This document shows positions 52,104 through 60,288 of a DNA stretch of 64,000 nt, piece by piece (within the stretch, counting starts at the first letter, position 1; each line of letters starts with the position of its first letter). The stretch is taken from assembly GCF_040783535.2 (NCBI RefSeq), contig NZ_JBFONW020000001.1:620001-684000 (forward strand). The letters run 5' to 3'. The position numbers and the translations under genes are program-made. This stretch comes from Aestuariibius insulae (GTDB taxonomy: Bacteria; Pseudomonadota; Alphaproteobacteria; Rhodobacterales; Rhodobacteraceae). Below the pieces are notes generated by a model that saw only the letters and a list, made by a program, of their open reading frames with translations, searched no databases and was not told where the DNA came from.

Positions 52104-53483
52104 TCAGGCGAGGAAGTCGGCGTCGCTGACAACCAGAGTGATCTGGCCGCCATCCGCCTCGATCACGATCTCATCGGTGTTGGTATCGAACGACGTCTGG
52201 TTCGGGTTCGCATCGATGAAATCCTCGAACTCCTCCTGCGACTGAAGCGTCCGGCTGCTACCGTTGAACTGAAACGCGACGATATCGTTCGTGGCCGTAT
52301 CGCTGGTGAGAGTGAAGTCCGACACGACATCCTCGCCCAGATTTGAGCCGAAGAAGCGGAATTCATCGACGCCGCCGCCCCCGATGAACTCGTCGTTGCC
52401 CCGGCCTGCAAGGATCGTGTCATTGTCGCTCCCGGCCCGCACGATATCGTCGCCAGCCCCGTCAAAGATCCTGTCCTGACCGCCTTGTCCGCGGATATCG
52501 TCCGCGCCGCGTCCGCCGAAGATGGTATCGGCCCCATCACCCGCGACGATTTCGTCCCGCCCGCGGCCGCCAAAGATTGTGTCCTCACCACTCCCGGACG
52601 AGATGAAATCGTTTCCGTTGCCAGCGAAGATCCGGTCATTACCTTGCTCGCTAAAAATCTCGTCCGCGCCCGCTCCGGTGAAGATATCATTGTTGCCGCT
52701 TCCGGCATTCACTTCGTCAGCGCCGCGCCCGGCCTCGATCGTGTCATTGCCCGATCCGGTCTTGATATCGTCGTTCCCGCTGCCGCCCAGCACCCGCTGA
52801 TCGCCCGCAATATCGGAGGTCAGCGTCACACCTCCCGTCGTTTGACTGGCATCGACAAAGGACAGGTCGGTCGAATCGACAACGACATCGGATGTCGCAT
52901 CCCCGGACAGAACCAAGGTCTCAATGCGGGTAAAGTCCGAGATATCGACCTGGTTTTCACCGCCGCTCAGGACCAGATCGATCTCTTCGACCCTCAGCCT
53001 GTCCTCGGTCTCGTTTTGCTCTCCGTCATTGGTGCTGTCGAAGGTCGAATCAGAGGTGAAGGTGACATTGCTGTCGATGGCTTCCAGATTGAGAACGTCG
53101 CTTGCCCCCTCCAGAGCGCCGTCGGCGAACTGAACCTTGACCGTTCCGCTCCCCACATCCTCGGCTCCGAACCGGATCTCCAGATCTTCCGTTTCAATCG
53201 GCTCGATGATGAGCGAAGCGCTCATCGTGATGATCCGCTGGGCTCCACTGATATTCGAGATGTCGAAGCCAAGGCCGCCGGTATCGACAAAGATATCCTC
53301 GACCCGGGAAATCGTCGGCGCCTGAATCCCGTTCTGTTCGGTCTCCGCGCGAAGCGTGTCGAATCCCGCGCCTCCATCGATCGTGTCCGTTGTCTGGAGC
53401 GTCGCGGCCCCGCCAGTGATCTCGTCATCGCCTGCCGTGCCGGAAATGGAATCCGTGCGCCGTGTGAGGGTGAACATAGCCAT
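52104..53483 (-). CDS. RTX calcium-binding repeat protein
   Basis: A 459-residue acidic protein without a signal peptide. A beta-rich domain (residues about 25-215) with SGTAGDDEITGG at the start is followed by at least ten RTX nonapeptides in one block (about 220-345: GGSGNDDI, GSGNDTIEAG, GGRGRDEIVAG, GGRGADDI). The tail ends QITLVVSDADFLA, the aliphatic/acidic type of C-terminal type I secretion signal. GAAGGAG lies six bases before the ATG. It differs from the other RTX protein in having no leader or poly-Gly. Confidence 0.87.
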   Translation of the reverse strand: MAMFTLTRRTDSISGTAGDDEITGGAATLQTTDTIDGGAGFDTLRAETEQNGIQAPTISRVEDIFVDTGGLGFDISNISGAQRIITMSASLIIEPIETEDLEIRFGAEDVGSGTVKVQFADGALEGASDVLNLEAIDSNVTFTSDSTFDSTNDGEQNETEDRLRVEEIDLVLSGGENQVDISDFTRIETLVLSGDATSDVVVDSTDLSFVDASQTTGGVTLTSDIAGDQRVLGGSGNDDIKTGSGNDTIEAGRGADEVNAGSGNNDIFTGAGADEIFSEQGNDRIFAGNGNDFISSGSGEDTIFGGRGRDEIVAGDGADTIFGGRGADDIRGQGGQDRIFDGAGDDIVRAGSDNDTILAGRGNDEFIGGGGVDEFRFFGSNLGEDVVSDFTLTSDTATNDIVAFQFNGSSRTLQSQEEFEDFIDANPNQTSFDTNTDEIVIEADGGQITLVVSDADFLA

Positions 53484-53685
53484 GGTCTTCTCCTTCGTGA
53501 ATTGTCTTCAAAAGGGTGAAGCCCGGGCACGGGAAAAAGGGGAGGCGACGGTTCAAAAGGGGTGGACATCACCCTGCCGCAGCAACCTGAAGTGGCGTGG
53601 GATCGTTCCGCCTTCGCACTTTGCTCAGAAAAATGTCGCCCAGTCCCAGCCGGTTATCGCCGATGGGACCAGGACAAAGGCGCAC

Positions 53686-53720
53686 AAAACAAAACCCCGC
53701 GAGCCTGACGCTGCGGGGTT
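53686..53720 (-). terminator. Terminator of rpsU
   Basis: Read on the minus strand, an 8-bp stem AACCCCGC / GCGGGGTT with a 12-base loop is followed by TTGTTTT, about 30 bases after the rpsU stop codon. Confidence 0.82.
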
Positions 53721-53749
53721 CGTTTCGACGCAATGTCGGAGGTCGCCTG

Positions 53750-53956
53750 TTACAGCAGCCCTTCGCGCTGTGCCTTCTTGCGCGCAAGCTTACGCTGGCG
53801 GCGAATGGCCTCAGCCTTCTCGCGAGCCTTCTTCTCAGAGGGCTTCTCGAAGTGCTGACGCAGCTTCATCTCGCGAAATACGCCTTCGCGCTGGAGCTTT
53901 TTCTTCAGGGCACGAAGCGCCTGATCGACATTGTTATCACGAACACTGACCTGCAT
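53750..53956 (-). CDS. rpsU: 30S ribosomal protein S21
   Basis: A 68-residue basic protein with the S21 sequence MQVSVRDNNVDQALRALKKK, EGVFREMKLRQHFEKPSEKK and a long basic helix ending RQRKLARKKAQREGLL. It helps the 30S subunit select mRNA starts. It diverges from the COQ9 gene, a pairing common in alphaproteobacteria. Confidence 0.96.
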   Translation of the reverse strand: MQVSVRDNNVDQALRALKKKLQREGVFREMKLRQHFEKPSEKKAREKAEAIRRQRKLARKKAQREGLL

Positions 53957-54061
53957 GTGGGTGTCACCACCTTTCTGGATAGAGTTGCGGAAGTGCAGGA
54001 AATGGCCCTATAGCAAGAGCCTCCTACCTTGTCCAGCAACACCCGGAAGGAGCTTCGCACC

Positions 54062-54757
54062 ATGCCCGATCATATTGACCCGCTCAAATCCAAGCTGCTG
54101 GATGCCGCTTTGGTTCACGTCCCATTCGACGGATGGAGCGAGACAACCTTTGCCGCCGCCGTTCGCGATACCGGCACCGACCCCGCCGTGGCCGACACAT
54201 TGTGTCCGCGCGGGGCTGTGGATTTGGCCATCGCCTTTCACAAGCGCGGCGACACCGCCATGGTTGAGAGGCTGAAAACCGAGGATTTCTCGACTTTGCG
54301 CTTCTCGGAAAAGGTCGCAGCAGCCGTCCGCTACCGTATCGAGGCCATTGAAAGCAAAGAGGCCGTCCGTCGCGGCACCACGCTCTTTGCACTTCCCCAT
54401 CTGGCCGCTGACGGAGCCAAGCTGATCTGGGGCACGGCCGATCTGATCTGGGATACGCTCGGCGACAGCTCCACGGATGTGAACTGGTACACGAAACGGG
54501 CGACGCTGTCGGGCGTCTACGGCTCAGCGGTCCTTTTTTGGCTGGGCGATGATTCCAGTAACTGCCAAGCCACATGGGCCTTCATCGACCGCCGGATCGA
54601 GGATGTCATGCGGATCGAGAAGATAAAATCGCGGGTCAATGCAAACCCGCTCCTCAGTCGCCTCGCCGCGCCCATCACTTGGGCCGGAAGCCGGATCAAG
54701 CCGCCCTTGCGGACGCCGAAGGTCGATCTGCCCGGCTCCTGGTCCGGGCCTTACTAA
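54062..54757 (+). CDS. COQ9 family protein (ubiquinone biosynthesis)
   Basis: A 231-residue protein of the COQ9 family, related in fold to TetR repressors but lacking DNA-binding function. It binds lipids and assists the COQ7-type hydroxylation step in ubiquinone synthesis. LLDAALVHVPFDGWSETTFA, HKRGDTAMVERL, TLFALPHLAADGAKLIWGTA, TSVDVNWYTKRATL-like STDVNWYTKRATLSGVYG and DRRIEDVMRIEKIK are family segments. I use the ATG after GGAAGGAG. It abuts the quinone oxidoreductase gene with no gap. Confidence 0.9.
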   Translation: MPDHIDPLKSKLLDAALVHVPFDGWSETTFAAAVRDTGTDPAVADTLCPRGAVDLAIAFHKRGDTAMVERLKTEDFSTLRFSEKVAAAVRYRIEAIESKEAVRRGTTLFALPHLAADGAKLIWGTADLIWDTLGDSSTDVNWYTKRATLSGVYGSAVLFWLGDDSSNCQATWAFIDRRIEDVMRIEKIKSRVNANPLLSRLAAPITWAGSRIKPPLRTPKVDLPGSWSGPY

Positions 54758-55738
54758 ATGTCCAAGACGATGCGCGCCGTCGAAATCACGGCGCCCGGCG
54801 GCCCCGATGTCCTCAAACTGGCGGAGCGGCCAATCCCTAAGCCGCGTCACGGCGAAGTGTTGATCCGCCTGGCCCATGCAGGCGTGAACCGCCCCGACGC
54901 GCTGCAGCGGGCCGGTCTCTACGATCCGCCGCCCGGCGCTTCAGATCTGCCGGGCCTCGAAGGGGCAGGCGAGGTTGTCGAGCTCGGCCCCGGCGTGACG
55001 GAACTAAAGGTCGGTGACGAGGTCTGCGCCCTGCTTCCCGGCGGAGGCTATGCAGACTACGTCACCACTCCCGCCGCCCACTGCCTTCCCATCCCCGAGG
55101 GACTGAGCCTGCGCGAAGCAGCCTGCCTGCCCGAAACGTTCTTCACGGTCTGGTCGAACGTCTTCATGCGCGGCGGTTTGCAGGCCGGAGAGCGCTTTCT
55201 CGTCCATGGCGGCTCCTCCGGGATCGGCACCACCGCGATCCAGCTTGCCCGGCACTTCGGCACCCGCGTCTTTGCGACCGCCGGCTCTCCCGAGAAATGC
55301 GCCGCTTGCGAGACTCTGGGCGCCGAGCGGGCGATCAACTACCGCGAAGAAGATTTTGTCGAGATCCTGCGCGCCGAGGGCGGCGCGAGCCTGATCCTCG
55401 ATATGGTTGGTGGCAGCTATATACCGCGCAACATAAAGGCGCTCGCCGATGATGGCCGCCTCGTTCAGATCGCCTTCCTGCAAGGCCCGAAGGTCGAGCT
55501 GAATTTCGTGCAGATCATGACACGCCGCCTGACGCTCACCGGCTCCACGCTGCGCCCGCAATCGGATGCGGCCAAGGCGACCATCGCCACCGAATTGCGC
55601 AAGACCGTCTGGCCCCTTCTTAAAGCAGGTCAGATCGCGCCCGTCATGGATCAGACATTCCCGCTCGAGCAGGCGTCAAAGGCCCATGCCCGGATGGAAA
55701 GCTCAGCGCATATCGGCAAGATCGTTCTCGATCTCTAG
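54758..55738 (+). CDS. NAD(P)H quinone oxidoreductase, zinc-independent MDR family
   Basis: A 326-residue medium-chain reductase of the quinone oxidoreductase (PIG3-like) type. The N-terminal GroES-like domain has LIRLAHAGVNRPDALQRAGL and LPGLEGAGEVVELGPGV without zinc ligands. The NADPH-binding motif is FLVHGGSSGIGTTAIQLARH, and LTGSTLRPQSDAAKATIA follows. It begins directly after the COQ9 stop codon and is probably co-transcribed. Confidence 0.9.
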   Translation: MSKTMRAVEITAPGGPDVLKLAERPIPKPRHGEVLIRLAHAGVNRPDALQRAGLYDPPPGASDLPGLEGAGEVVELGPGVTELKVGDEVCALLPGGGYADYVTTPAAHCLPIPEGLSLREAACLPETFFTVWSNVFMRGGLQAGERFLVHGGSSGIGTTAIQLARHFGTRVFATAGSPEKCAACETLGAERAINYREEDFVEILRAEGGASLILDMVGGSYIPRNIKALADDGRLVQIAFLQGPKVELNFVQIMTRRLTLTGSTLRPQSDAAKATIATELRKTVWPLLKAGQIAPVMDQTFPLEQASKAHARMESSAHIGKIVLDL

Positions 55739-55758
55739 CTTGCGGGACTAAGGGGGAA

Positions 55759-55785
55759 CGGCCGATCATCCAGCATGATCGGCCG
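55759..55785 (+). terminator. Hairpin after the quinone oxidoreductase gene
   Basis: A perfect 11-bp stem CGGCCGATCAT / ATGATCGGCCG with the loop CCAGC lies 20 bases after the stop codon. No T-run follows. The next 195 bases contain no gene. Confidence 0.6.
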
Positions 55786-55980
55786 CCAACTTGGAGGATT
55801 TGTGAGCCAAACCGTGAGACTCTTTTGCGATAATTGCAGGGTCAGCACATGCGTCCGGCGAACAATAACTCGGCGCGCTATGAAAGTGTCGACCACGATG
55901 TCCTCCTGTTACCCTTCAACAAGACAGATATTACGATGTGGCGCGGATCCGGGACAGTCAGGTATTCCTGACCTTTAGCT

Positions 55981-56421
55981 TCAGTCGCCCAAAGCCCTGC
56001 TAAAAAAGTCTTGCCCTCTGCGATTGGAAGGCGGCCTGATCTGCCCACGTATCTCGGGCGCAGCGCTGTCGACAACGTCCAGCGTGATGCCCTGAAACCG
56101 CTCCTGCAGCGCAGTGGTTCGCGTCCTGATATCGGCCATCCGAGAGGCGATCTCCGCGCGGTCCATCCCCGGATCGGCCATGGCGCCCAACAGATCCCGC
56201 CGGGACTGGGCCAAGGCACGCAACTCGCCGCGGATCTCTGCCCGGTTTTGCCGGAACCCGCGTCTGAGATCCCGCTGCATCTCTTCGGGATAGGGGTGAT
56301 TGAACTGCGACAGGGCCCGTGCCGTATCGACTGGGCGGCTCAGATCACCCAGGATGAACCCTATCAAAAGCCCGTTAAGCACCAGCGAGCCAATCAGAAG
56401 ATATCGCGTGCGGGTGCGCAC
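55981..56421 (-). CDS. Periplasmic metal-sensor-like protein (CnrX/CpxP type)
   Basis: A 146-residue membrane-anchored protein. A helix (YLLIGSLVLNGLLIGFILGD) precedes a helical periplasmic part, PEEMQRDLRRGFRQNRAEIR, ELRALAQSRRDLLGAM and MADIRTRTTALQERFQ. This is the pattern of the heavy-metal-resistance/periplasmic sensor family. It starts with GTG overlapping the stop codon of the upstream 84-residue gene and is last in a sigma-factor operon. No histidine-rich metal site stands out. Confidence 0.78.
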   Translation of the reverse strand: MRTRTRYLLIGSLVLNGLLIGFILGDLSRPVDTARALSQFNHPYPEEMQRDLRRGFRQNRAEIRGELRALAQSRRDLLGAMADPGMDRAEIASRMADIRTRTTALQERFQGITLDVVDSAAPEIRGQIRPPSNRRGQDFFSRALGD

Positions 56422-56675
56422 TATTGCAGCCCTCCAAATAGCAAGGCGGTGCCGTCAGCGATGGCAGAGGTCGCCTCCATCTCGGCACCCTGCCCGAAAT
56501 AGGCGAGGGCAAACCCGGCCAAACCCGCCCCGGCGGTCCACCACGCGGGGACCAGCAGATCCTTTGACCGCCGCCGCACCAAGGCGGCAACCGTCCGCGC
56601 AGGCGCATCCGGATCGGGATGGACCGCATCGAAGGCTGCCTTGATCTTCGGGTCTGTCTGATCCCCATCATTCAT
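56421..56675 (-). CDS. Small membrane protein, candidate anti-sigma factor
   Basis: An 84-residue protein. The cytoplasmic N-terminus (MNDGDQTDPKIKAAFDAVHP, then RTVAALVRRRSKDLL) is followed by one helix VPAWWTAGAGLAGFALAYFG and a short outer tail. It overlaps the sigma gene by four bases (ATGA) and the sensor-like gene by one base. Its position and one-helix topology match CnrY-type anti-sigma factors, but no sequence motif proves it. Confidence 0.66.
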   Translation of the reverse strand: MNDGDQTDPKIKAAFDAVHPDPDAPARTVAALVRRRSKDLLVPAWWTAGAGLAGFALAYFGQGAEMEATSAIADGTALLFGGLQ

Positions 56676-57229
56676 GTCGTCTCTCCTTCGGTCAGCTCCC
56701 GCAGCCGCTTTCGCGCCCGGGCGAGAAGTTGCTCCACAGCGCCCGGGCTTGTTCCCATCGCCTCGGCCGCATCGGCTCCGCTCAGACCTTCATAGGCCAC
56801 CAGAAAAAGCGCCATTCTTTGCCGTGGCGCAAGCGTCAACAGGGCCGCTTGCACACGGCTCAGATCGTCCTTTGCCCCGTGCCGCGCCTCTGCTGTCGGC
56901 GCAGGATCGGCAGGCTCGACATCGGGTGATCCGCCTCGAAAGAGGCGCCGCCACCGGCCTTTACCCCTACCATGGTCGATACAGCGATTAACCGTCACGC
57001 GGTAAAGCCAGGTTCGGAGCCGGGCTCGTTCACGGCTCCAGCGTGCCGCATGACGCCAAAGCGTCCAGAAGACGCTTTGGGTAATCTCATCCGCATCGGC
57101 CGCATTCTGCGTGAACCGAAGCGCGATCGTGTGAACGAAGGAGGAGTGTCGCAGAACCAGCGTATTGAACGCCCGTTCATCACCTTGCCCTGCCTTGGAC
57201 AGCAACGCGTCATCCTCCTCGCCCTCCAC
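56672..57229 (-). CDS. ECF RNA polymerase sigma factor
   Basis: A 185-residue ECF sigma factor. Region 2 spans about residues 15-85 (AFNTLVLRHSSFVHTIALRF, DADEITQSVFWTLWRHA, LRTWLYRVTVNRCIDH). Region 4 is at about 125-178 (LTLAPRQRMALFLVAYEGLS, AAEAMGTSPGAVEQLLARAR). The start is GTG, 9 bases after the stop of a small exported protein. It should redirect RNA polymerase under control of the two overlapping downstream genes. Confidence 0.9.
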   Translation of the reverse strand: MEGEEDDALLSKAGQGDERAFNTLVLRHSSFVHTIALRFTQNAADADEITQSVFWTLWRHAARWSRERARLRTWLYRVTVNRCIDHGRGKGRWRRLFRGGSPDVEPADPAPTAEARHGAKDDLSRVQAALLTLAPRQRMALFLVAYEGLSGADAAEAMGTSPGAVEQLLARARKRLRELTEGETT

Positions 57230-57238
57230 GTCTGCGGA

Positions 57239-57580
57239 TCAGCGCCTGCGGATGACGGTCCGCGTCCGGCCATTGTCTCTGGTCACGTGGGTTCGCGATC
57301 CGCGAACTGTCTTGACCGTCCTCCGGCTTTGATCCCGGGTCACACCGTTCCGGTTTGTTGCCGACCGCTCGGTCGTGCAGACCCGCCCCTGGCACGTCGT
57401 CGTCCGGTCCACCGTGCCGCCATTCGGGCCGCTAAAGGCATAGTCATTCGTATAGGTGCCGTTCTCGATCGACCGAACTGACGTTCCGATGCCGCCATTG
57501 GGTCCAATCCGTTCTACGGTCGTTTGGGCGCTCGCGGCGCCAGCCATCACGAGACCGGCAAGGATAAGAGCGAATTTCAT
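57239..57580 (-). CDS. Small exported basic protein
   Basis: A 113-residue protein with a signal peptide (MKFALILAGLVMAGAASA, cleaved before QTTVERIGP). The mature part is Thr/Arg/Gly-rich with a possible disulfide pair (TTTCQGRVCTTE) and a very basic tail TVKTVRGSRTHVTRDNGR ending in RRR. GGAGG lies eight bases before the ATG at 57580; an upstream ATG would add five residues. It is first in the ECF-sigma operon. No family was recognised. Confidence 0.74.
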   Translation of the reverse strand: MKFALILAGLVMAGAASAQTTVERIGPNGGIGTSVRSIENGTYTNDYAFSGPNGGTVDRTTTCQGRVCTTERSATNRNGVTRDQSRRTVKTVRGSRTHVTRDNGRTRTVIRRR

Positions 57581-57678
57581 TGTATCTGCCTCCATTTGAT
57601 AGGATCTTACGCCGGGCTTTGCTGCCTGACCCCTCTTTTACGATGGGATCCGGAATGTCCTACGGAGGATCTCGTTTT

Positions 57679-58308
57679 TTATTGAATCGGCTCGAACAGC
57701 GCATCGGTCAGATCGCAATCGCGCCGGACGTCAGGTCCGCATTGGATGGGCTCCATCTTGCGAGAGAGGCAGATCCGGGCTTCTGCGATCCGGCCGGATT
57801 TGCAGGTGATCGTGAGCCCATCGGCGCTCAGGGTCGGGTTCTCTTCCAAAAACGCCCCCTCGATGACGCTGGCAGGCAGGGTGACGGCGGTCTTGAGCTG
57901 CCGCAGAAGGGCAGGGCGCTCGACCTGCTCGTAAGCGATGCGCGACAAGGCAAAGTAGTCACCCGCTGTCAGTCCCGAACAGGTCCCGTGCTTGCGCCAT
58001 TGGTGCCAGGCCAGCCCGCTGCTCCCCATGATATCCGTCATGTCCGCCGTCATGCTGCGCGTCGGTGCCATATGCGGTGTCCGGCAATTGCTGGGCCAGC
58101 CGCGATCATATTGCGGCCAAAGACCGTGCAGCGTCCAGCCCGCCGGACGCTCGCATTGGTCCGATCCCTCGCCCTCTCGCGCGCACCAACTTGGCTGCCA
58201 CGAGAGGGCCAGAACCCAATAGTCAAACTCCCCCGCCACGTCTTCGGCAACCGCCGGACGGGCGAAGCTTGTCAAAAGCACCAAGGCTGCTGCTATGAAA
58301 CGACCCAT
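57679..58308 (-). CDS. Secreted ribonuclease T2 family protein
   Basis: A 209-residue exported RNase. A signal peptide spans residues 1-21 (MGRFIAAALVLLTSFARPAV). The two catalytic segments are intact: CAS1 WTLHGLWPQY and CAS2 HQWRKHGTCSG, with the catalytic histidines and Lys/Glu context. Several cysteines suggest disulfides. It would cut RNA in the periplasm or outside the cell to yield 3'-nucleotides. The ATG before GRFIAAALV is the start; the longer frame overlaps trcR. About 100 bases separate it from the ECF operon. Confidence 0.9.
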   Translation of the reverse strand: MGRFIAAALVLLTSFARPAVAEDVAGEFDYWVLALSWQPSWCAREGEGSDQCERPAGWTLHGLWPQYDRGWPSNCRTPHMAPTRSMTADMTDIMGSSGLAWHQWRKHGTCSGLTAGDYFALSRIAYEQVERPALLRQLKTAVTLPASVIEGAFLEENPTLSADGLTITCKSGRIAEARICLSRKMEPIQCGPDVRRDCDLTDALFEPIQ

Positions 58309-58432
58309 TTTCACCTTTTCCTCCGAAACCCGCGCCACTATATAAGGCTCAAGTTCCCCGACAACGTGAACCAGGACCTTGGGTCCGCCCCCCAGCCGGG
58401 GACCGGGGATGCTATACGCGAAGGAGACCAAT

Positions 58433-59203
58433 ATGTCCGACAAGCCGCTCATGGCCAAGGCCACCGCCGTATGGCTGGTGGACAATACAACAATGACCTT
58501 CAAGCAGGTGGCCGATTTCTGCGGTCTGCACGAGCTTGAGGTTCAGGGAATCGCAGACGGCGATGTCGCTCAGGGCGTGAAGGGGTTCGATCCGGTCGCG
58601 AACAACCAGCTGACGCAGGACGAGATCACGAAGGGCGAGGCAGATCCGACCCACAAGTTGAAGCTCAAGTTCAATGCCGCCTCGGTTGGTGAGGAAAAGC
58701 GGCGCGGCCCGCGCTATACCCCGCTCTCCAAGCGGCAGGATCGTCCTGCCTCGATCCTCTGGTTGGTCAAGTTCCATCCCGAACTGAGCGACGCTCAAAT
58801 TTCCAAGCTGGTCGGCACGACCAAGCCGACGATCCAGTCGATCCGCGAGAGAACGCACTGGAACATCTCGAACATTCAGCCGATCGATCCGGTTGCCCTG
58901 GGTCTGTGCAAGCAGTCCGAGCTGGATCTTGCCGTGCAGAAGGCCAACGCCAAGAAGGCGAAGGAAGGCGAGGTGATGTCCGATGACGAGCGCCGCAAGC
59001 TTGTCTCGACCGAGCAATCGCTGGGCATGGATCCGGAGCCGCGTATCCCAAGCTCGATCTCGGGTCTCGAGACCTTCACCCTTTCCGATACGGGCGAAAG
59101 CATCGAGGAAGTGACCGACGAGGTCCCGGATGCCGACAGCTTTTTCAACCTGCCGGATGACGAGCCGAAGGATGAGGCCGAGGATGAGACCAGCGACCGC
59201 TAG
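58433..59203 (+). CDS. trcR: Cell-cycle transcriptional regulator TrcR (DUF1013)
   Basis: A 256-residue DUF1013 protein. The N-terminal MAKATAVWLVDNTTMTFKQV with CGLHELEVQGIADGDVAQGV and the helix-turn-helix HPELSDAQISKLVGTTKPTI are family hallmarks. It is an alphaproteobacterial cell-cycle regulator that associates with RNA polymerase in relatives. The C-terminus is highly acidic (DDEPKDEAEDETSDR). AAGGAGA precedes the ATG. Confidence 0.92.
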   Translation: MSDKPLMAKATAVWLVDNTTMTFKQVADFCGLHELEVQGIADGDVAQGVKGFDPVANNQLTQDEITKGEADPTHKLKLKFNAASVGEEKRRGPRYTPLSKRQDRPASILWLVKFHPELSDAQISKLVGTTKPTIQSIRERTHWNISNIQPIDPVALGLCKQSELDLAVQKANAKKAKEGEVMSDDERRKLVSTEQSLGMDPEPRIPSSISGLETFTLSDTGESIEEVTDEVPDADSFFNLPDDEPKDEAEDETSDR

Positions 59204-59226
59204 GGTCTTATCCTTGGACAACAAAG

Positions 59227-59254
59227 AAAAGCGTCCCTTTCAGGGGCGCTTTTT
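59227..59254. terminator. Bidirectional terminator between trcR and recR
   Basis: An 11-bp stem AAAAGCGTCCC / GGGGCGCTTTT with a 5-base loop is followed by T residues on the plus strand, and mirrored A residues give T residues on the minus strand. It separates convergent trcR and recR. Confidence 0.88.
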
Positions 59255-59257
59255 ACG

Positions 59258-59851
59258 TTAAAGCGCCTTTCGCGCCTTCAACGCCGCCGAGATCGTCCCG
59301 TCATCCAGATAGTCCAGCTCACCGCCCACCGGAACGCCTTGCGCCAGCGAGGTCACGTTCATCTCGCCCAGCTGATCGGCGATGTAGTGAGCGGTCGTCT
59401 GACCGTCGATCGTCGCGCCAAGGGCAAGGATGACCTCGGTCACGTTTTCTTCCTCAAGTCTCACCAGAAGCCGCGGAATACCCAGATCCTCGGGCCCGAC
59501 TGCATCCAGCGCAGAGAGTGTTCCGCCAAGCACGTGATAGCGTCCCTTGAAAACGCCGGAGCGTTCCATCGCCCAAAGATCGGCCACGTCCTCAACCACG
59601 CAGATCTCGCCTGTCGCACGTTTTTCAGAGGAGCAGATTGCGCATAGATCGGAGGTCCCGATATTACCGCAGCTCACGCATTCCCGCGCGGTGCGCCCGA
59701 CATCGGCCATGGCGTCTGCCAGCGGGACAAGAAGCTGTCCGCGTTTCTTGATCAGGTGAAGCACCGCGCGCCGCGCAGATCGCGGGCCAAGGCCCGGCAG
59801 TTTCGACATCCGTTCGATCAATGTCTCGATCTCGGGCGGGATATCGGTCAT
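59258..59851 (-). CDS. recR: Recombination mediator RecR
   Basis: A 197-residue DNA-repair protein that with RecF/RecO loads RecA at gaps. The helix-hairpin-helix LPGLGPRSARRAVLHLIKK is followed by the C4 zinc finger CVSCGNIGTSDLCAIC, a Toprim domain (ICVVEDVADLWAMER and ALGATIDGQTTAHYI) and SLAQGVPVGGELDYLDDGT. It is last in the dnaX-ybaB-recR operon. Confidence 0.96.
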   Translation of the reverse strand: MTDIPPEIETLIERMSKLPGLGPRSARRAVLHLIKKRGQLLVPLADAMADVGRTARECVSCGNIGTSDLCAICSSEKRATGEICVVEDVADLWAMERSGVFKGRYHVLGGTLSALDAVGPEDLGIPRLLVRLEEENVTEVILALGATIDGQTTAHYIADQLGEMNVTSLAQGVPVGGELDYLDDGTISAALKARKAL

Positions 59852-59882
59852 CTCACCCGCCTTGAATGACGAACTCGCAAGC

Positions 59883-60218
59883 TCAAAAAGGCAGCTTCAT
59901 TCCGGCTGGCAGTCCAAGGCTCTCGCCAAGCTTGCCCATCTCCTCTTGCTCACGCTCTTTGGCCTTCGCCTGAGCGTCCTTGATCGCCGCAAGGATCAGG
60001 TCCTCGACGACCTCCTTGTCGTCGCCGGAAAAGATCGATGGGTCGATGTCGAGCCCGACAAGCTCTCCCTTCGCGGTAGAGGTCGCTTTGACCAGCCCGG
60101 CGCCGGCCTCTCCGACAACCGTGATCGCGGCCATGTCGTCCTGCAACTGGCCGACTTTCTCCTGCATGTCCTGGGCAGCTTTCATCATCTTGCCCATATC
60201 GCCGAGGCCTTTGAACAT
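59883..60218 (-). CDS. YbaB/EbfC nucleoid-associated protein
   Basis: A 111-residue protein with the YbaB pattern: MFKGLGDMGKMMKAAQDMQE, AAITVVGEAGAGLVKATSTA and a central GLDIDPSIFSGDDKEVVEDL with a C-terminal helix AAIKDAQAKAKEREQEEM. It binds DNA as a dimer. It lies between dnaX and recR, the standard order. Confidence 0.93.
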   Translation of the reverse strand: MFKGLGDMGKMMKAAQDMQEKVGQLQDDMAAITVVGEAGAGLVKATSTAKGELVGLDIDPSIFSGDDKEVVEDLILAAIKDAQAKAKEREQEEMGKLGESLGLPAGMKLPF

Positions 60219-60288
60219 CTGCTCTCTCCTGATCGAATGTGTTCTGTCTGTCCTAGGGATGCGGCGATAGGCTCACAACCCCCTCTTC

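Noticed and set aside
52485..53519. Plus-strand frame of 344 codons opposite the second RTX gene
   Set aside because: Same reason: antisense of calcium-binding repeats, with no domain of its own.
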